From Actinacidiphila sp965342175 (lineage in GTDB: Bacteria; Actinomycetota; Actinomycetes; Streptomycetales; Streptomycetaceae): a DNA stretch of 64,000 nt. This document shows, one piece after another, positions 53,699 to 64,000 of this stretch. Location of the stretch: positions 12,216 to 76,215 of the forward strand of contig NZ_CBDRBL010000028.1 of assembly GCF_965342175.1 (NCBI RefSeq), read 5' to 3'. The position numbers were made by a program, and so were the translations under genes. The notes beneath the pieces were generated by a model, which searched no databases, was not told the DNA's origin, and saw nothing but the letters and a program-made list of their open reading frames with translations. Within the stretch, counting starts at the first letter, position 1. The number at the start of each line of letters is the position of its first letter.

Positions 53699-56401
53699 AT
53701 GACCGACGCCACGCTGAGCGCACTCGACCACCTGCCGGACCCGGACCCGGAGGAAACCGGTGAATGGGCCGCGTCCCTCGACGCGGTCACCCGTGCGGCC
53801 GGCCCGGAGCGCGCCGCCTACCTGATGCGCCGCACCTTCGACCACGCACAGGCCTCGGGTCTGTCGGTGCCGTCGCTGCTGGAGACCGAGTACATCAACT
53901 CCATCCCGACCGCCGCCGAGCCGGAGGCCCCCTGCGACGAGGAGATGGAGCGGCGCATCGCCGGATGGAACCGCTGGAACGCCGCCGCGATGGTCACCCG
54001 CGGCAGCCGCTACGGCCTGGGCGGCCACATCGCCACCTTCGCCTCCGCGGCCTGGCTGTACGAGACGGGCTTCAACCACTTCTTCCACGGCAAGGAGTGG
54101 GGGGCCTCCGGGGCCGGGGGCTCCGCGGTGGGCTCCGGCGACCAGCTCTACATCCAGGGCCACGCGTCCCCGGGCGTCTACGCCCGCGCCTTCCTCGACG
54201 GGCGGCTGAGCGAGCGGCAGCTGGACAACTTCCGCCAGGAGGCCGGCGGCGACGGCCTGCCGTCCTACCCGCACCCGCGCCGGCTGCCCTGGCTGTGGGA
54301 GTTCCCGACCGTGTCGATGGGGCTCGGTCCGCTCGCCGCGATCCAGCAGGCGCGCTTCAACCGCTACCTGACGCACCGCGGCATCAAGGACACCTCCGGC
54401 TCGCACGTATGGGCCTTCCTCGGCGACGGCGAGATGGACGAGCCGGAGTCCACCGCCGCCCTCGGCCTCGCCGGCCGCGAGAGGCTGGACAACCTCACCT
54501 TCGTGATCAACTGCAACCTGCAGCGCCTCGACGGACCGGTCCGCGCCAACTTCAAGATCGTCCAGGAGCTGGAGGCGAAGTTCCGCGCCGCCGGCTGGAA
54601 GGTCATAAAGTCGCTGTGGGGCAGCGCCTGGGACGATCTGTTCGCCCTGGACACCACCGGCGCGCTCGTTCGCCGGCTGCGCGAGGTCCCGGACGGCCAG
54701 TTCCAGACCTACGCCACCCGCGACGCCGCCTACATCCGGGAGCACTTCTTCGGTTTCGACCCGGCGCTGGCCGCGATGGCGAAGCTGCTGACCGACGCCA
54801 AGATCATCGAGTGCTTCCACACCTCGCGCGGCGGCCACGAGCCGCGCAAGGTGTACGCCGCGTACCACGCGGCCACCACGCACAAGGGCGCGCCGACCGT
54901 GATCCTCGCGCAGACCGTCAAGGGCTGGACGCTGGGCCGCGGTTTCGAGTCGCGCAACGCCAACCACCAGATGAAGAAGCTCACGGTCCCCGAGTTCCGC
55001 GCCATGCGGGACCTGCTCGAGCTGCCCATCCCGGACAGCGCTCTCTCCGGCGACCTGGTGCCGTACGCCCACCCGGGCGCGGACTCCCCCGAGGTCCGCT
55101 ACCTGCAGGAGCGCCGCGCGGAGCTCGGCGGCCCCGCCCCCGCCCGCCGGGTGCACCCCGTGGCGCTGCCCGAGCCGTCCGCGAGGCCCTTCGAGGCGCT
55201 GGCCAAGGGCTCCGGCGGCCAGGAGATGGCGACCACCATGGCCCTGGTCCGGCTTCTGAAGGACCTGATGCGGGAGAAGGAGAGCGGTCGCCGCTGGGTG
55301 CCGATCGTCCCCGACGAGGCGCGCACCTTCGGCATGGAGTCGCTCTTCCCGAGCGCCGGCATCTACTCGCCGCTCGGCCAGACCTACGACCCGGTCGACC
55401 GCGACATGCTCCTGTACTACAAGGAGGCGGAGACCGGTCAGATCCTCAACGAGGGCATCACCGAGGCCGGTTCGATGGCCTCCTTCACCGCCGCGGCGAC
55501 CTCGTACGCGACGCACGGCGAACCGATGATCCCGTTCTACATCTTCTACTCGATGTTCGGCTGGCAGCGGACGGCCGACCAGATGTGGGCCCTCGCCGAC
55601 CAGCTCGGCCGCGGCTTCCTCGTCGGGGCGACCGCGGGCCGTACGACGATGACGGGCGAGGGACTGCAGCACGCCGACGGCCACTCGCACCTCATCGCGT
55701 CGACCAACCCGGCGGCCGTCTCCTACGATCCGGCGTTCGCCTACGAGATCGGTGTGATCGTCCGCGAGGGCCTGCGCCGCATGTACGGCCCCGATGCGGA
55801 GGACGTCTTCTACTACCTGACCGTCTACAACGAGCCCAAGATCCAGCCGTCCATGCCGACCGGACCCGGCGTCGAGGAGGGCATCGTCAAGGGCCTGTAC
55901 CGCTTCCGCGCCGCCGACCCCGCCGGGCTTCCCGCCGACGCGCCGCGGCTGCAGCTGATGGCCTCCGGCACGGCGATCCACTGGGCCCTGGAGGCGCAGC
56001 GCATGCTGGCGGCGGAGTGGGGCGTGGCGGCCGACCTGTGGTCGGCGACCTCGTGGAGCGAGCTGCGGCGCGGCGGTCTGGAGTACGACGCGGCCCGGCT
56101 GCGCGGTGAGGACGCGCCTCTGCCGCACGTCACGCGCGTGCTGGAGGGGGCCCCGGGCCCGGTGCTGGCGGTCAGCGACTGGATGCGGGCGGTGCCGGAC
56201 CAGATCAGCCAGTGGGTGCCGCAGGAGTGGCACTCGATCGGCACGGACGGATTCGGCCTGTCCGACACGCGTGAGGCGGCCCGCCGCCACTTCGGCGTGG
56301 ACCCCGGCTCCGTGGTCGTCGCCGCGTTGGCGGCGCTCGCCGGGCGCGGTGAGGTGAAGCGGGAGACCGTCCAGGAGGCCCGGGAGCGTTACGGGCTCTG
56401 A
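53699..56401 (+). CDS. aceE: Pyruvate dehydrogenase E1 component (homodimeric)
   Basis: 900 residues, the size of the homodimeric AceE found in actinobacteria and enterobacteria. The thiamine diphosphate motif GDGEMDEPES...NCNLQR lies near residues 243-282; GHIATFASAAWLYETGFNHF, GGSAVGSGDQLYIQGHASPG and SHIATIGLSTP-type GTDGFGLSDTREAARRHFGV at the C-terminus are characteristic. It decarboxylates pyruvate and passes the acetyl group to E2. GGAAGG precedes ATG 53699. A decayed copy of its C-terminus lies at 63245-63490. Confidence 0.96.
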   Translation: MTDATLSALDHLPDPDPEETGEWAASLDAVTRAAGPERAAYLMRRTFDHAQASGLSVPSLLETEYINSIPTAAEPEAPCDEEMERRIAGWNRWNAAAMVTRGSRYGLGGHIATFASAAWLYETGFNHFFHGKEWGASGAGGSAVGSGDQLYIQGHASPGVYARAFLDGRLSERQLDNFRQEAGGDGLPSYPHPRRLPWLWEFPTVSMGLGPLAAIQQARFNRYLTHRGIKDTSGSHVWAFLGDGEMDEPESTAALGLAGRERLDNLTFVINCNLQRLDGPVRANFKIVQELEAKFRAAGWKVIKSLWGSAWDDLFALDTTGALVRRLREVPDGQFQTYATRDAAYIREHFFGFDPALAAMAKLLTDAKIIECFHTSRGGHEPRKVYAAYHAATTHKGAPTVILAQTVKGWTLGRGFESRNANHQMKKLTVPEFRAMRDLLELPIPDSALSGDLVPYAHPGADSPEVRYLQERRAELGGPAPARRVHPVALPEPSARPFEALAKGSGGQEMATTMALVRLLKDLMREKESGRRWVPIVPDEARTFGMESLFPSAGIYSPLGQTYDPVDRDMLLYYKEAETGQILNEGITEAGSMASFTAAATSYATHGEPMIPFYIFYSMFGWQRTADQMWALADQLGRGFLVGATAGRTTMTGEGLQHADGHSHLIASTNPAAVSYDPAFAYEIGVIVREGLRRMYGPDAEDVFYYLTVYNEPKIQPSMPTGPGVEEGIVKGLYRFRAADPAGLPADAPRLQLMASGTAIHWALEAQRMLAAEWGVAADLWSATSWSELRRGGLEYDAARLRGEDAPLPHVTRVLEGAPGPVLAVSDWMRAVPDQISQWVPQEWHSIGTDGFGLSDTREAARRHFGVDPGSVVVAALAALAGRGEVKRETVQEARERYGL

Positions 56402-56425
56402 GCCCCATCCCGCCCCGGGTGGGGC
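56402..56425 (+). terminator. Possible terminator after aceE
   Basis: GCCCCA (56402-56407) and TGGGGC (56420-56425) with a 12-base loop directly follow the stop. It is a modest stem. The rest of the gap to gltD (56426-56728) shows a palindrome GTCAC-C-GTGAC at 56683-56693 but no gene. Confidence 0.4.
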
Positions 56426-56728
56426 CATGGGCCGGGCCGCGCTCCGGCGCCTTCCACACCCCTGCGTCGGCGTCCACGTCTGCGATCGGCTGCGCAGCGC
56501 CCGTCCCGGCCGGCGTCCGCGGGTGACGGGTCTCCGGTCACCGGCGATCATGGAACGCCCTTCGGTGGCCGCGCGGTCGTCGTGCCTTCCTCCCGCCGGG
56601 TGGACCGCGCCGGCCGCACCCTTCGAAATACCCGCGCACCCGACGTATCGTGGGCTCACGGCGCCGTGTGCCGGGGGACGCGGTCACCGTGACTCCCGAT
56701 GATCGCGACGGCGGCGCCGGAGGCGGCC

Positions 56729-58255
<1,527 letters not shown>

Positions 58256-59456
58256 CCCCGGCGAACCGCGGACGCGGCTCGAAACCCGCCGCCCGGTAGC
58301 AGGCGTCGATCATTCGCATCGACTCCACGGCGTCGTCAGCGTCCGTGGGCACCGCCGCACCGCCACGCACCGCCGCCGCGAAGGCCTCCAGCTGATAGGT
58401 GTACGACGAACGCCTGCCCAGCTCCTCGACGCGCTCACCCCCGGCCGTCCGGACCACGACCCGGTCGTCCGTGTGCGGCAGCACGAAGCACGGCGCGGTG
58501 GCCTCGCCCCGGCTGCCGACGATGCGCCAGCTCATCTCGAGGGCGTCCGCGTCCATGTGGCAGCGGGCGGACGCGGTGGCGCCGCCCGGGTACTCCAGGT
58601 CCGCGTCCAGCCACTCGTCGACGCCCGGCGCGCCGGCGCGCTCGCCGCCGCGGGCGGCGACCAGGCGCGGGGCTCCGCCGGCCCACGGGGCCAGGGACCC
58701 GGCCGCGTGCAGCGAGTAGCAGCCGAGGTCCATCATGGCGCCGCCGGCCAGCGGCAGAGACCAGCGCGGGTCCTCCGCGGCGGGGGCCGGGATCCTCATG
58801 ACGGCCTCCACGTGCCGGAGCTCGCCGAGCTCACCGGACTCCAGCAGCTCGTGCAGGCGCCGGGTGACCGGGTGGTAGAGGTAGTGGAACGCCTCCATGA
58901 CGACGACGCCCGCCTTGGCGGCCGCGTCCCGCACCTCGATGGCCTCCTCGAGGTTGCTCGCGGAGGGCTTCTCGCTGAGCACGTGCTTGCCCGCGGCGAC
59001 GGCGGCGAGGTTCCAGGGGCCGTGGAGGCCGTTGGCGAGCGGGTTGTAGACGGCCTCGACCTCCGGGTCGGCGATGACGTCGGCGTAGCTGTCCAGCACG
59101 CGCTCGACGCCGTGCTCGGCCGCGAAGCCGGCCGCCCGGGAGCGGTCGCGGGCGGCCACGGCGACGAGCCGGTGCCCGGTCGTGCGGGCCGGGGCGGCGA
59201 TGGCGGCCCCGGCGATGCGGGCGGCGCCGAGGACGCCGATGCGCAGCGGTTCGGTGGTCATGCGGTGCGTACCTCTTCCATGCGTACGGGTCGGTGTCCC
59301 GTGGGACGACCTGCGGGCCTCGGCTGTCCGTCCGGCGCCTCGGCCCCCTCGGCGACGGTACACGGCGCAGGAGTACGGCCGGTCACGGCCCCGGGAGGGT
59401 CCGCGCCGGCCCGGTGGCGTCCGCCGGTGCGGGAGGGCGCGGGACTCCCGCCCCGC

Positions 59457-60218
59457 TCAGGCGGGCAGGGTGAGCAGGCGGTACTCCGAGACCGCGGTGA
59501 AGCCGAATCGGCGGTAGAGCGGTTCGCCGGCCGGGCTGGCGAGGAGGGCGGCGAGGCGCGTGCCGCGGTCCTGCCCGACGCGAAGGGCGGCCGCGGTCAG
59601 TGCGGCGCCGATGCCGCGGCGGCGGTGCGCCTCCGCGACGTGGACGAGGAAGATGCCCGCCACGCCGTGCGCCGTGATCACGACCGTCGTGCCGACGACC
59701 TCGCCGTCCAGCACGGCGGCGAGGCGGACGACGTCCGCGTTGTCCGCGCGCCGGGCCTCGAACCGCACGATGCCCGGCTCCACCTCGGGGGCGATGCCCA
59801 TCGAGGTGCGGTACGTGGCGACGAGCTCGGCCAGCCGATCCGGGGTCGCGGCCTCCTCGACGCGCAGGCCGGGCAGCGCGTCCAGGGGGTCCGGGGCCCT
59901 GTCGAGAGGCCGTGCCATCACCGGCATCGCACCGAGCGAAACCGCCCCGTGCCGCACCAGGGCGTCGGCGGTTCCTTCGGGGCTGTCGGGGCCGGCCCAC
60001 CACCACCAGGGCACGCCCGCGAGTTCGGTGCGCGCGGTGGTCACGGCGCCGCCGAGCCCGTCCAGGGACCGCACCCGGACCACGCCGTTGAACTGGGGCG
60101 TCGCGAGACCGCTGCGGTAGCGGTCGAGGCCGTCGCGCTGTGTCTCACCCCAACCCATCAGATACTGACGAAAGTTGGCAGTGATGCCCGCAAGCGTCTC
60201 CGTGTTCGCCGTGCTCAA
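59457..60218 (-). CDS. GNAT acetyltransferase
   Basis: 253 residues. The catalytic acetyl-CoA region is IFLVHVAEAHRRRGIGAALT (RRRGIG), and PLYRRFGFTAVSEYRLLTLP closes the domain; the N-terminal half has a degenerate GNAT-like fold. TTG 60218 with AGGGAG upstream is preferred, giving a start LSTANTETLAG; an ATG about 50 bases upstream is possible. The substrate is unknown. Confidence 0.85.
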   Translation of the reverse strand: MSTANTETLAGITANFRQYLMGWGETQRDGLDRYRSGLATPQFNGVVRVRSLDGLGGAVTTARTELAGVPWWWWAGPDSPEGTADALVRHGAVSLGAMPVMARPLDRAPDPLDALPGLRVEEAATPDRLAELVATYRTSMGIAPEVEPGIVRFEARRADNADVVRLAAVLDGEVVGTTVVITAHGVAGIFLVHVAEAHRRRGIGAALTAAALRVGQDRGTRLAALLASPAGEPLYRRFGFTAVSEYRLLTLPA

Positions 60219-60823
60219 CGCGTCTCCCTGACTAGATGCCCCGCGCACGTATCCTGTCACAGGCGTCATCGACCCGGGGAACCGCACCCCGCGCCGCGCC
60301 CCCTCGCGACACCCTCCCGCGAGTGGCCGCCCCACGTGCACCGGTTGGTCCCGCGCGCCCGCTTTCCGCCACGGCGGCATCGTTCACCACAGAGACGCAC
60401 CACACGTTGACAAACCGCATGTTCCCAACAGTGGGGACATCGCAGGCATGACACGCCCATAGGGTGCTCAACGGTGCCGATGCGCGTGAACCGACACGCG
60501 AAGGTGAAGCGGACCGCACGACCTCCGCGACTCGCAGGGGCCGGAGCGTGGAGCACACCGCGCGGCCTCCGGGATGGCCTGGTCCGGGGCGAGCCCCAGA
60601 GACAGGCCCGCGAGACGGAACGTGCCGCGGTCGTCGCGCCCCTCGCTTCGGTGCGGTGGGCCCTCGGCGCCCTTCGAACTGTCATGCCGCCCCCGGCGGA
60701 CGCGGACGTCCCGGCGCTCACCGGCCCCGGCGCGACGCGTACGCCGAGGGACGCGCCGGCGACGTTGCCGCGCCCCTCGGCCGCGACGGCGACACCCTGT
60801 GTGTGCCGCTCCTCGTGTGCCCG
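60219..60823. other. Intergenic stretch with no supported gene
   Basis: About 600 bases. A TTGACA box is at 60407-60412 and an imperfect inverted repeat TGTTCCC/GGGGACA follows at about 60419-60438, which may be a promoter or operator. No coding-like frame was seen. Confidence 0.4.
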
Positions 60824-60845
60824 ATGTTCCACATTCTTCGAACAT
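60824..60845 (+). promoter_or_regulatory. Candidate ArsR operator
   Basis: ATGTTC (60824-60829), ten-base spacer, GAACAT (60840-60845), 19 bases before the ArsR start codon. It is AT-rich compared with the surroundings and suits autoregulation. Confidence 0.5.
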
Positions 60846-60864
60846 TCGGGTTATTGTGAGGTCC

Positions 60865-61209
60865 ATGGTGGACGGACATGGGGATTCCCACGAGACGAGC
60901 GAGATGAGTCTGCCCCGCGTCCTCGCCGCGCTGAGCGATCCGACGCGGATCGGAATCGTGCGCGTGCTGGCCGACGGCAAGGAACGCGGGTGGGGCCAGT
61001 TGCGGGCGCCGGTCGCCAAGTCGACGCTGAGCCACCACCTGAAGATCCTGCGCGAGGCCGGCGTCACCCGCACCCGCCAGGAGGGGACGCGCTGCTACGT
61101 CGCGCTGCGCCGAGCCGAACTGGACGAACAGTTCCCCGATCTGACTCGTGTCCTGCTCGCGGCGGCAGAGGCCGAGGACGTCGGCGATGTCAGCGTCGTC
61201 GAGCCGTAG
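60865..61209 (+). CDS. ArsR-family winged-helix regulator
   Basis: 114 residues. LPRVLAALSDPTRIGIVRVL and VAKSTLSHHLKILREAGVTR are the ArsR winged helix. There is no CxC-type metal site in the recognition helix, so it probably belongs to the non-metal branch that represses neighbouring genes. The ATG follows a GTGAGG leader. The inverted repeat ATGTTC/GAACAT upstream may be its operator. Confidence 0.88.
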   Translation: MVDGHGDSHETSEMSLPRVLAALSDPTRIGIVRVLADGKERGWGQLRAPVAKSTLSHHLKILREAGVTRTRQEGTRCYVALRRAELDEQFPDLTRVLLAAAEAEDVGDVSVVEP

Positions 61210-61311
61210 GCGGCGCCGGGAGCGTTCTTCCGGCACAGTCACCGAGTGTGTTCGCCGCACTCCTCCGGGTGCGCGGACGTTGGCCTCCAGAGGCCGGGAA
61301 TGAGAGGACAC

Positions 61312-61848
61312 ATGGTCTCAGCAGCGCGCACGCCCGCGGACCCGCAGGTCACGGCCGGAGCCCTGCAGGGTGAGCTGCAACGCCTCGAACTGCAGAAGCA
61401 GGCACTCGAGCGGGAGTTGGCGGCCGTCGTCGCCCATCTGTCATCCGTGCGCAGGGCGCTGGCCGCCCTGAGCCGCCTCGCGGTCTCGGGACCGGTCGCG
61501 GGGGCCGTGGAAGACCTGGCCGCGGAGCGGCAGCCTCTCGCCGCGGTCAACGGGGCCGGCGGGGCAGCCGAGGAGACCGGGTACCGGGACGCGCACCATG
61601 CCGAGAACGCCACCACGGCTGGGCGGCCCGCCGCCGCGGCGGGCGGCTACGGCAGGCTCACCGAGCAGATCCTGGATTTCCTGGCCACCACCGGCGGGTC
61701 GGAGGTGCGGGCCCGCGACGTCGCGGCCGCCCTGGGCCGGGACGAGAACGCCGGCAGCATCAACGCGGTGCGCAGCACGCTCGACCGGCTGGTGGGCGCG
61801 TCCCGGGTCCAGCGGGCCGGGCGCGGGCTGTACCGGGCCGCTCCCTGA
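61312..61848 (+). CDS. Coiled-coil plus winged-helix hypothetical protein
   Basis: 178 residues. A coiled coil occupies about residues 15-55 (LQGELQRLELQKQALERELA), then an Ala/Gly-rich linker, and the C-terminal 70 residues form a winged-helix-like unit (YGRLTEQILDFLATTGG, VRARDVAAALGRDENAGSI, LDRLVGASRVQRAGRGLYR). It looks like a DNA-binding or chromatin-type protein. ATG 61312 has GAGAGG upstream. No family name is assigned. Confidence 0.75.
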   Translation: MVSAARTPADPQVTAGALQGELQRLELQKQALERELAAVVAHLSSVRRALAALSRLAVSGPVAGAVEDLAAERQPLAAVNGAGGAAEETGYRDAHHAENATTAGRPAAAAGGYGRLTEQILDFLATTGGSEVRARDVAAALGRDENAGSINAVRSTLDRLVGASRVQRAGRGLYRAAP

Positions 61849-61960
61849 GCCTGACGCTCAACCGCGCGGGCCGAACGGCGAGAGTCGACCGGGCCCAGGG
61901 GCGGCCCCAGCAGTCCTCGGGAGACCGGGGCGGCGGACGTGCCCGCCGCGACCGGTGCGT

Positions 61961-62605
61961 TCACGGCCCTGGCGGGTGGTACGGCTCCTGCGGCACCCGA
62001 GGAGCGGGCACCGCCAGGCCGTCCACGTACTGGCGGACCAAGCGGGGGCAGCTCTTCTCGGTGGCCCGCCAGGTGGTTCCCGGCAGCGGACGGCCGAGGT
62101 GCGACACCACGGCGAGGACGTCCTCGGCGGGCACGTCGACGCGTACCCGCCCCGCCCGCTGCGCGCGGTAGAGCAGTCTCCGTGTCACGGCCGTCACGCG
62201 GGCCCGGGGTCCGGCCTCCGCCGCCGACCCCTCACGGGGGCCTTCCGGAAGGCAGTAGAGGACGGCCGGCCGCGCGGATGCCAGGTCCTCGAGGAAACCG
62301 CGCAGCGCGAGCACAGGGTCGCCCGTGTCGAGCCGGGCCTCGGCGGCGGCTGCCGCGGCCGCGACACCCTCGGCGACGTCGGTCAGCAGTTCCTCACGAC
62401 TTCCGTAGTGGCGGTAGAGCGTCGCATTGCTGACCCCTGCCTGGCGGGCTATCCGGTCCAGCGACACCCCGGCGCCCTGTTCGGCGAGCAGGTCGGCCGC
62501 GGCCGTACGGATCCGGCGGCGGTTGCGCACCGCGTCGGCGCGCGGTGCGCCACCCCGCACACGAAGCTCCTGCCGCTGCGCCGCCTCCTGCGCGGGAGTG
62601 TTCAC
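61961..62605 (-). CDS. TetR/AcrR-family regulator
   Basis: 214 residues. RRRIRTAAADLLAEQGAGVS, LDRIARQAGVSNATLYRHYG and SREELLTDVAEG are the helix-turn-helix; the C-terminal domain resembles SCO1568/AcrR types (LPGTTWRATEKSCPRLVRQY, VDGLAVPA). GTG 62605 overlaps the stop of the cupin gene (GTGA), so the two are one operon and the cupin or its substrate is the likely regulatory target. Confidence 0.92.
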   Translation of the reverse strand: MNTPAQEAAQRQELRVRGGAPRADAVRNRRRIRTAAADLLAEQGAGVSLDRIARQAGVSNATLYRHYGSREELLTDVAEGVAAAAAAAEARLDTGDPVLALRGFLEDLASARPAVLYCLPEGPREGSAAEAGPRARVTAVTRRLLYRAQRAGRVRVDVPAEDVLAVVSHLGRPLPGTTWRATEKSCPRLVRQYVDGLAVPAPRVPQEPYHPPGP

Positions 62606-63051
62606 GCGCCGGTCCCCGACGGGCGCGGGGCGCGCAGGTGGGCGCGCCGGGCCAGTTCCTCGTCGTCGACCAGGGTGAGCATCGGCCGGCCGGGCGCACA
62701 GAGCATGGTCACGACGAACCGGGTCCGTACGTCCGGCAGGGCGTTGCCGTCCTGGTAGTGGATCACGTCTCCGCCGGGCTCCCAGAACGTCTCGCCGGCC
62801 CTGACGATCCGCTCCGGCTCGCCTTCGAGTTCGAAGCGGACCGCGCCCTCGAGCACGTACCCGAAAGCCGGCCCCGAGTGCCGGTGCGGCGGGGTCCCCG
62901 GGTCGCCGGGGGGCCACTCGACGACGATGGTCATCCCCGAGGCGCCCTCGGGCACAGCCAGCGGCGTGGTCTCCTGCACCATGGTCACCGCCGTCTTCCA
63001 CGCCTCCGACCGCGGCTGCCCGCCGCCGCCCTGCGTCTTTTTGTCTGACAT
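62602..63051 (-). CDS. Cupin-domain protein
   Basis: 149 residues. PPHRHSGPAFGYVLEGAVRF is cupin motif 1 (HxH...E) and FWEPGGDVIHYQ is motif 2 with His. It has a short basic N-terminus (MSDKKTQGGGGQPRSEAWK). GGAGG is eight bases before the ATG. It may be an enzyme or a small-molecule binder. It is coupled to a TetR gene. Confidence 0.9.
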   Translation of the reverse strand: MSDKKTQGGGGQPRSEAWKTAVTMVQETTPLAVPEGASGMTIVVEWPPGDPGTPPHRHSGPAFGYVLEGAVRFELEGEPERIVRAGETFWEPGGDVIHYQDGNALPDVRTRFVVTMLCAPGRPMLTLVDDEELARRAHLRAPRPSGTGA

Positions 63052-63244
63052 GTGCCGCACCTCCACAATGGTGATCGCAACGGATCGAGGGGAGGGGGAA
63101 GGGCGGCCTGTCACGCCCTTCCGCCCCCGGTGTGCCGGCCTGGGCGGGCCGGCCGGCGCCGTCCCTTCCGGGCGGGACAGTGCCGCTCTCCCGTACGACC
63201 GGGCAGCGCGCGCCTTTGTGACGTCCGCCTCGTCGGCGACCAAT

Positions 63245-63490
63245 CGCCTCCTGGCGTGCAGCGACGGACGCGGCAGGTGCCCGACCAGATCAGTCAGTGG
63301 GTCGAGCAGGACCACTCCTCCCTCGGGACGGACGTTTTCGGCCTGTCTGTCGGACACAAAGGAGGCGGCCCGCCGCCATCCCGGGTGATGGACGCCGCAT
63401 CGATCGCGGTGGCCGCGCTGGACCGATGGGCGCGCACTGGTGCGGTCGCCGCGCGGACGGCGGAGCAGGCCCGCTCCCGGTACGGCCGGC
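63245..63490 (+). pseudogene. aceE C-terminal remnant
   Basis: One frame reads VPDQISQWVEQDHSSLGTDV then FGLS, a second frame continues SDTKEAARRHPG, and the first resumes with MDAASIAVAALDRWARTGAV and QARSRYG. This corresponds to the last 75 residues of AceE (VPDQISQWV...GTDGFGLSDTREAARRHFG...ERYG), with frameshifts and no upstream gene. It is the end of a second pyruvate dehydrogenase E1 lost by deletion. Confidence 0.82.
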
Positions 63491-63599
63491 AGGCCCGACG
63501 CGCCGCCGGGGACAGGGGCGGCTCGTGTCCCGGCGGCGTTCTCGGCACGCACCCGCCGCCGTGCCGCCGCCCTGCGCCGGGCGGCGGCACGGCGCAGAC

Positions 63600-63956
63600 T
63601 CACTCCCGTGTCCCCGCCAGCGCCGCCGCACGGCCCCGCAGCGCAGCCCACGCCGGGACGGTCGAAGCGACGACCGCGAGCACCGCGCACGCGCCCACGG
63701 CCGCCCCGACGGCCGTCCACGGCAGGTCGACCGTGCTGTCCACCGACAGCAGGGCCAGCGCCCACTGCATCCCGGCGAGGTTGAGCGCCGCCACGGCGAG
63801 TCCGAGGAGCGCGCCGACCGCGACCACGGCCAGGGACTCGGCGCCCACCAGCCGCAGCACCTGGGGTCGCGTCGCCCCGGCCAACTGCAGCGAGGACAGC
63901 TCCCGGACCCGGTCGGAGGTGGCCATCAGCATGGTGTTCACCAGGGAGATGGCGGT
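63600..63956 (-). pseudogene. C-terminal fragment of an FtsX-type ABC transporter permease
   Basis: About 118 codons are left: AISLVNTMLMATSDRVRELS, SLQLAGATRPQVLRLVGAES, two membrane spans (LAVVAVGALLGLAVAALN, TAVGAAVGACAVLAVVAS) and the stop at 63600. It is the last part of the FtsX/MacB-like permease family. The 5' side stops abruptly at an IS200/IS605-like terminal sequence, so an insertion has cut the gene; the rest may lie beyond the window. Confidence 0.82.
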
Positions 63957-64000
63957 TTGACATCCTCCCGGGCTTAAAGGCCCGGGATTCCCGCCTGCTC
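63957..64000 (-). mobile_element. Terminal sequence of an IS200/IS605-type (TnpB) element
   Basis: On the minus strand the last bases run GGAATCCCGGGCC-TTTAA-GCCCGGGAGGATGTCAA. They contain an 8-base-arm hairpin (63966-63987) followed by AGGATGTCAA, the familiar right end of IS605/IS1341-like elements, where the omega RNA of TnpB is encoded. The permease frame breaks at this point. The element body, with tnpB presumably on the minus strand, is outside the window. Confidence 0.65.

Noticed and set aside
56683..56693. GTCAC-C-GTGAC before gltD as a nitrogen-regulator (GlnR) box
   Set aside because: Spacing and half-sites do not fit the GlnR consensus; it may be a chance palindrome.

Overview
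The window comes from a very high-GC actinomycete, almost certainly a Streptomyces. The evidence is strong GC bias at third codon positions, GTG/TTG starts with GGAGG-type ribosome binding sites, a WhiJ-type XRE/DUF397/ATPase locus, a SpoIIE-type phosphatase with an STAS partner, and a high-affinity [NiFe]-hydrogenase island. I saw no rRNA, tRNA or CRISPR array. All calls are from reading the sequence; no database search was run.

Left part (1-9.3 kb): five co-directional genes, four of them overlapping or almost touching, form the 3' part of a nonribosomal peptide locus. They are the end of a Pls/PosA-type membrane synthetase (cut by the window edge), an A-T-TE synthetase with a truncated condensation-like N-terminus, a SyrP-like TauD/TfdA oxygenase, and an SbnB/SbnA pair that makes L-2,3-diaminopropionate. 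A perfect 15-bp hairpin closes the unit. The gene set points to a diaminopropionate-based product, possibly a cationic homopolymer.

9.4-25 kb: mixed accessory genes. A minus-strand dehydrogenase group (two SDRs, an aldehyde dehydrogenase, a possible small ORF, a carboxymuconolactone decarboxylase-like protein) has a promoter whose -35 box lies in a palindrome. Next come pseudogene debris including an IS256 transposase tail, a TetR regulator and MFS exporter that share an operator sequence, DUF4328 and PhzF-like genes, an alpha/beta hydrolase, an NTF2-like protein and a frameshifted secreted alginate lyase-like gene.

23.3-39.5 kb: a group 1h (high-affinity, oxygen-tolerant) [NiFe]-hydrogenase island. 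It runs hypX, then hhyS-hhyL, a NifU-like protein, DUF5947, DUF6084, an unassigned 454-residue protein, a maturation protease, a 34-residue membrane peptide, and hypA-B-F-C-D-E, most of them translationally coupled, ending at a 12-bp-stem terminator. A ribbon-helix-helix/Fic-Doc toxin-antitoxin pair on the opposite strand and a LysM remnant separate hypX from the structural genes.

40-53 kb: a small secreted protein, DUF5709, a DHA2-type MFS exporter whose 3' end is tandemly duplicated, a GAF-SpoIIE phosphatase facing an STAS protein, a formaldehyde dehydrogenase-like enzyme, the WhiJ-like locus, a PPOX/F420 and [2Fe-2S] protein pair with a partial duplicate, a GNAT enzyme and exodeoxyribonuclease III.

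53-64 kb: central metabolism, with a GntR/FCD regulator next to aceE (palindrome between them) and a gltD with no adjacent gltB. Then come an oxidoreductase, GNAT, ArsR, a coiled-coil/winged-helix protein and a TetR-cupin pair. The right end is decayed: an aceE C-terminal remnant and an FtsX-type permease fragment that stops at what looks like the terminal hairpin of an IS200/IS605-type (TnpB) element, most of which lies beyond the window.
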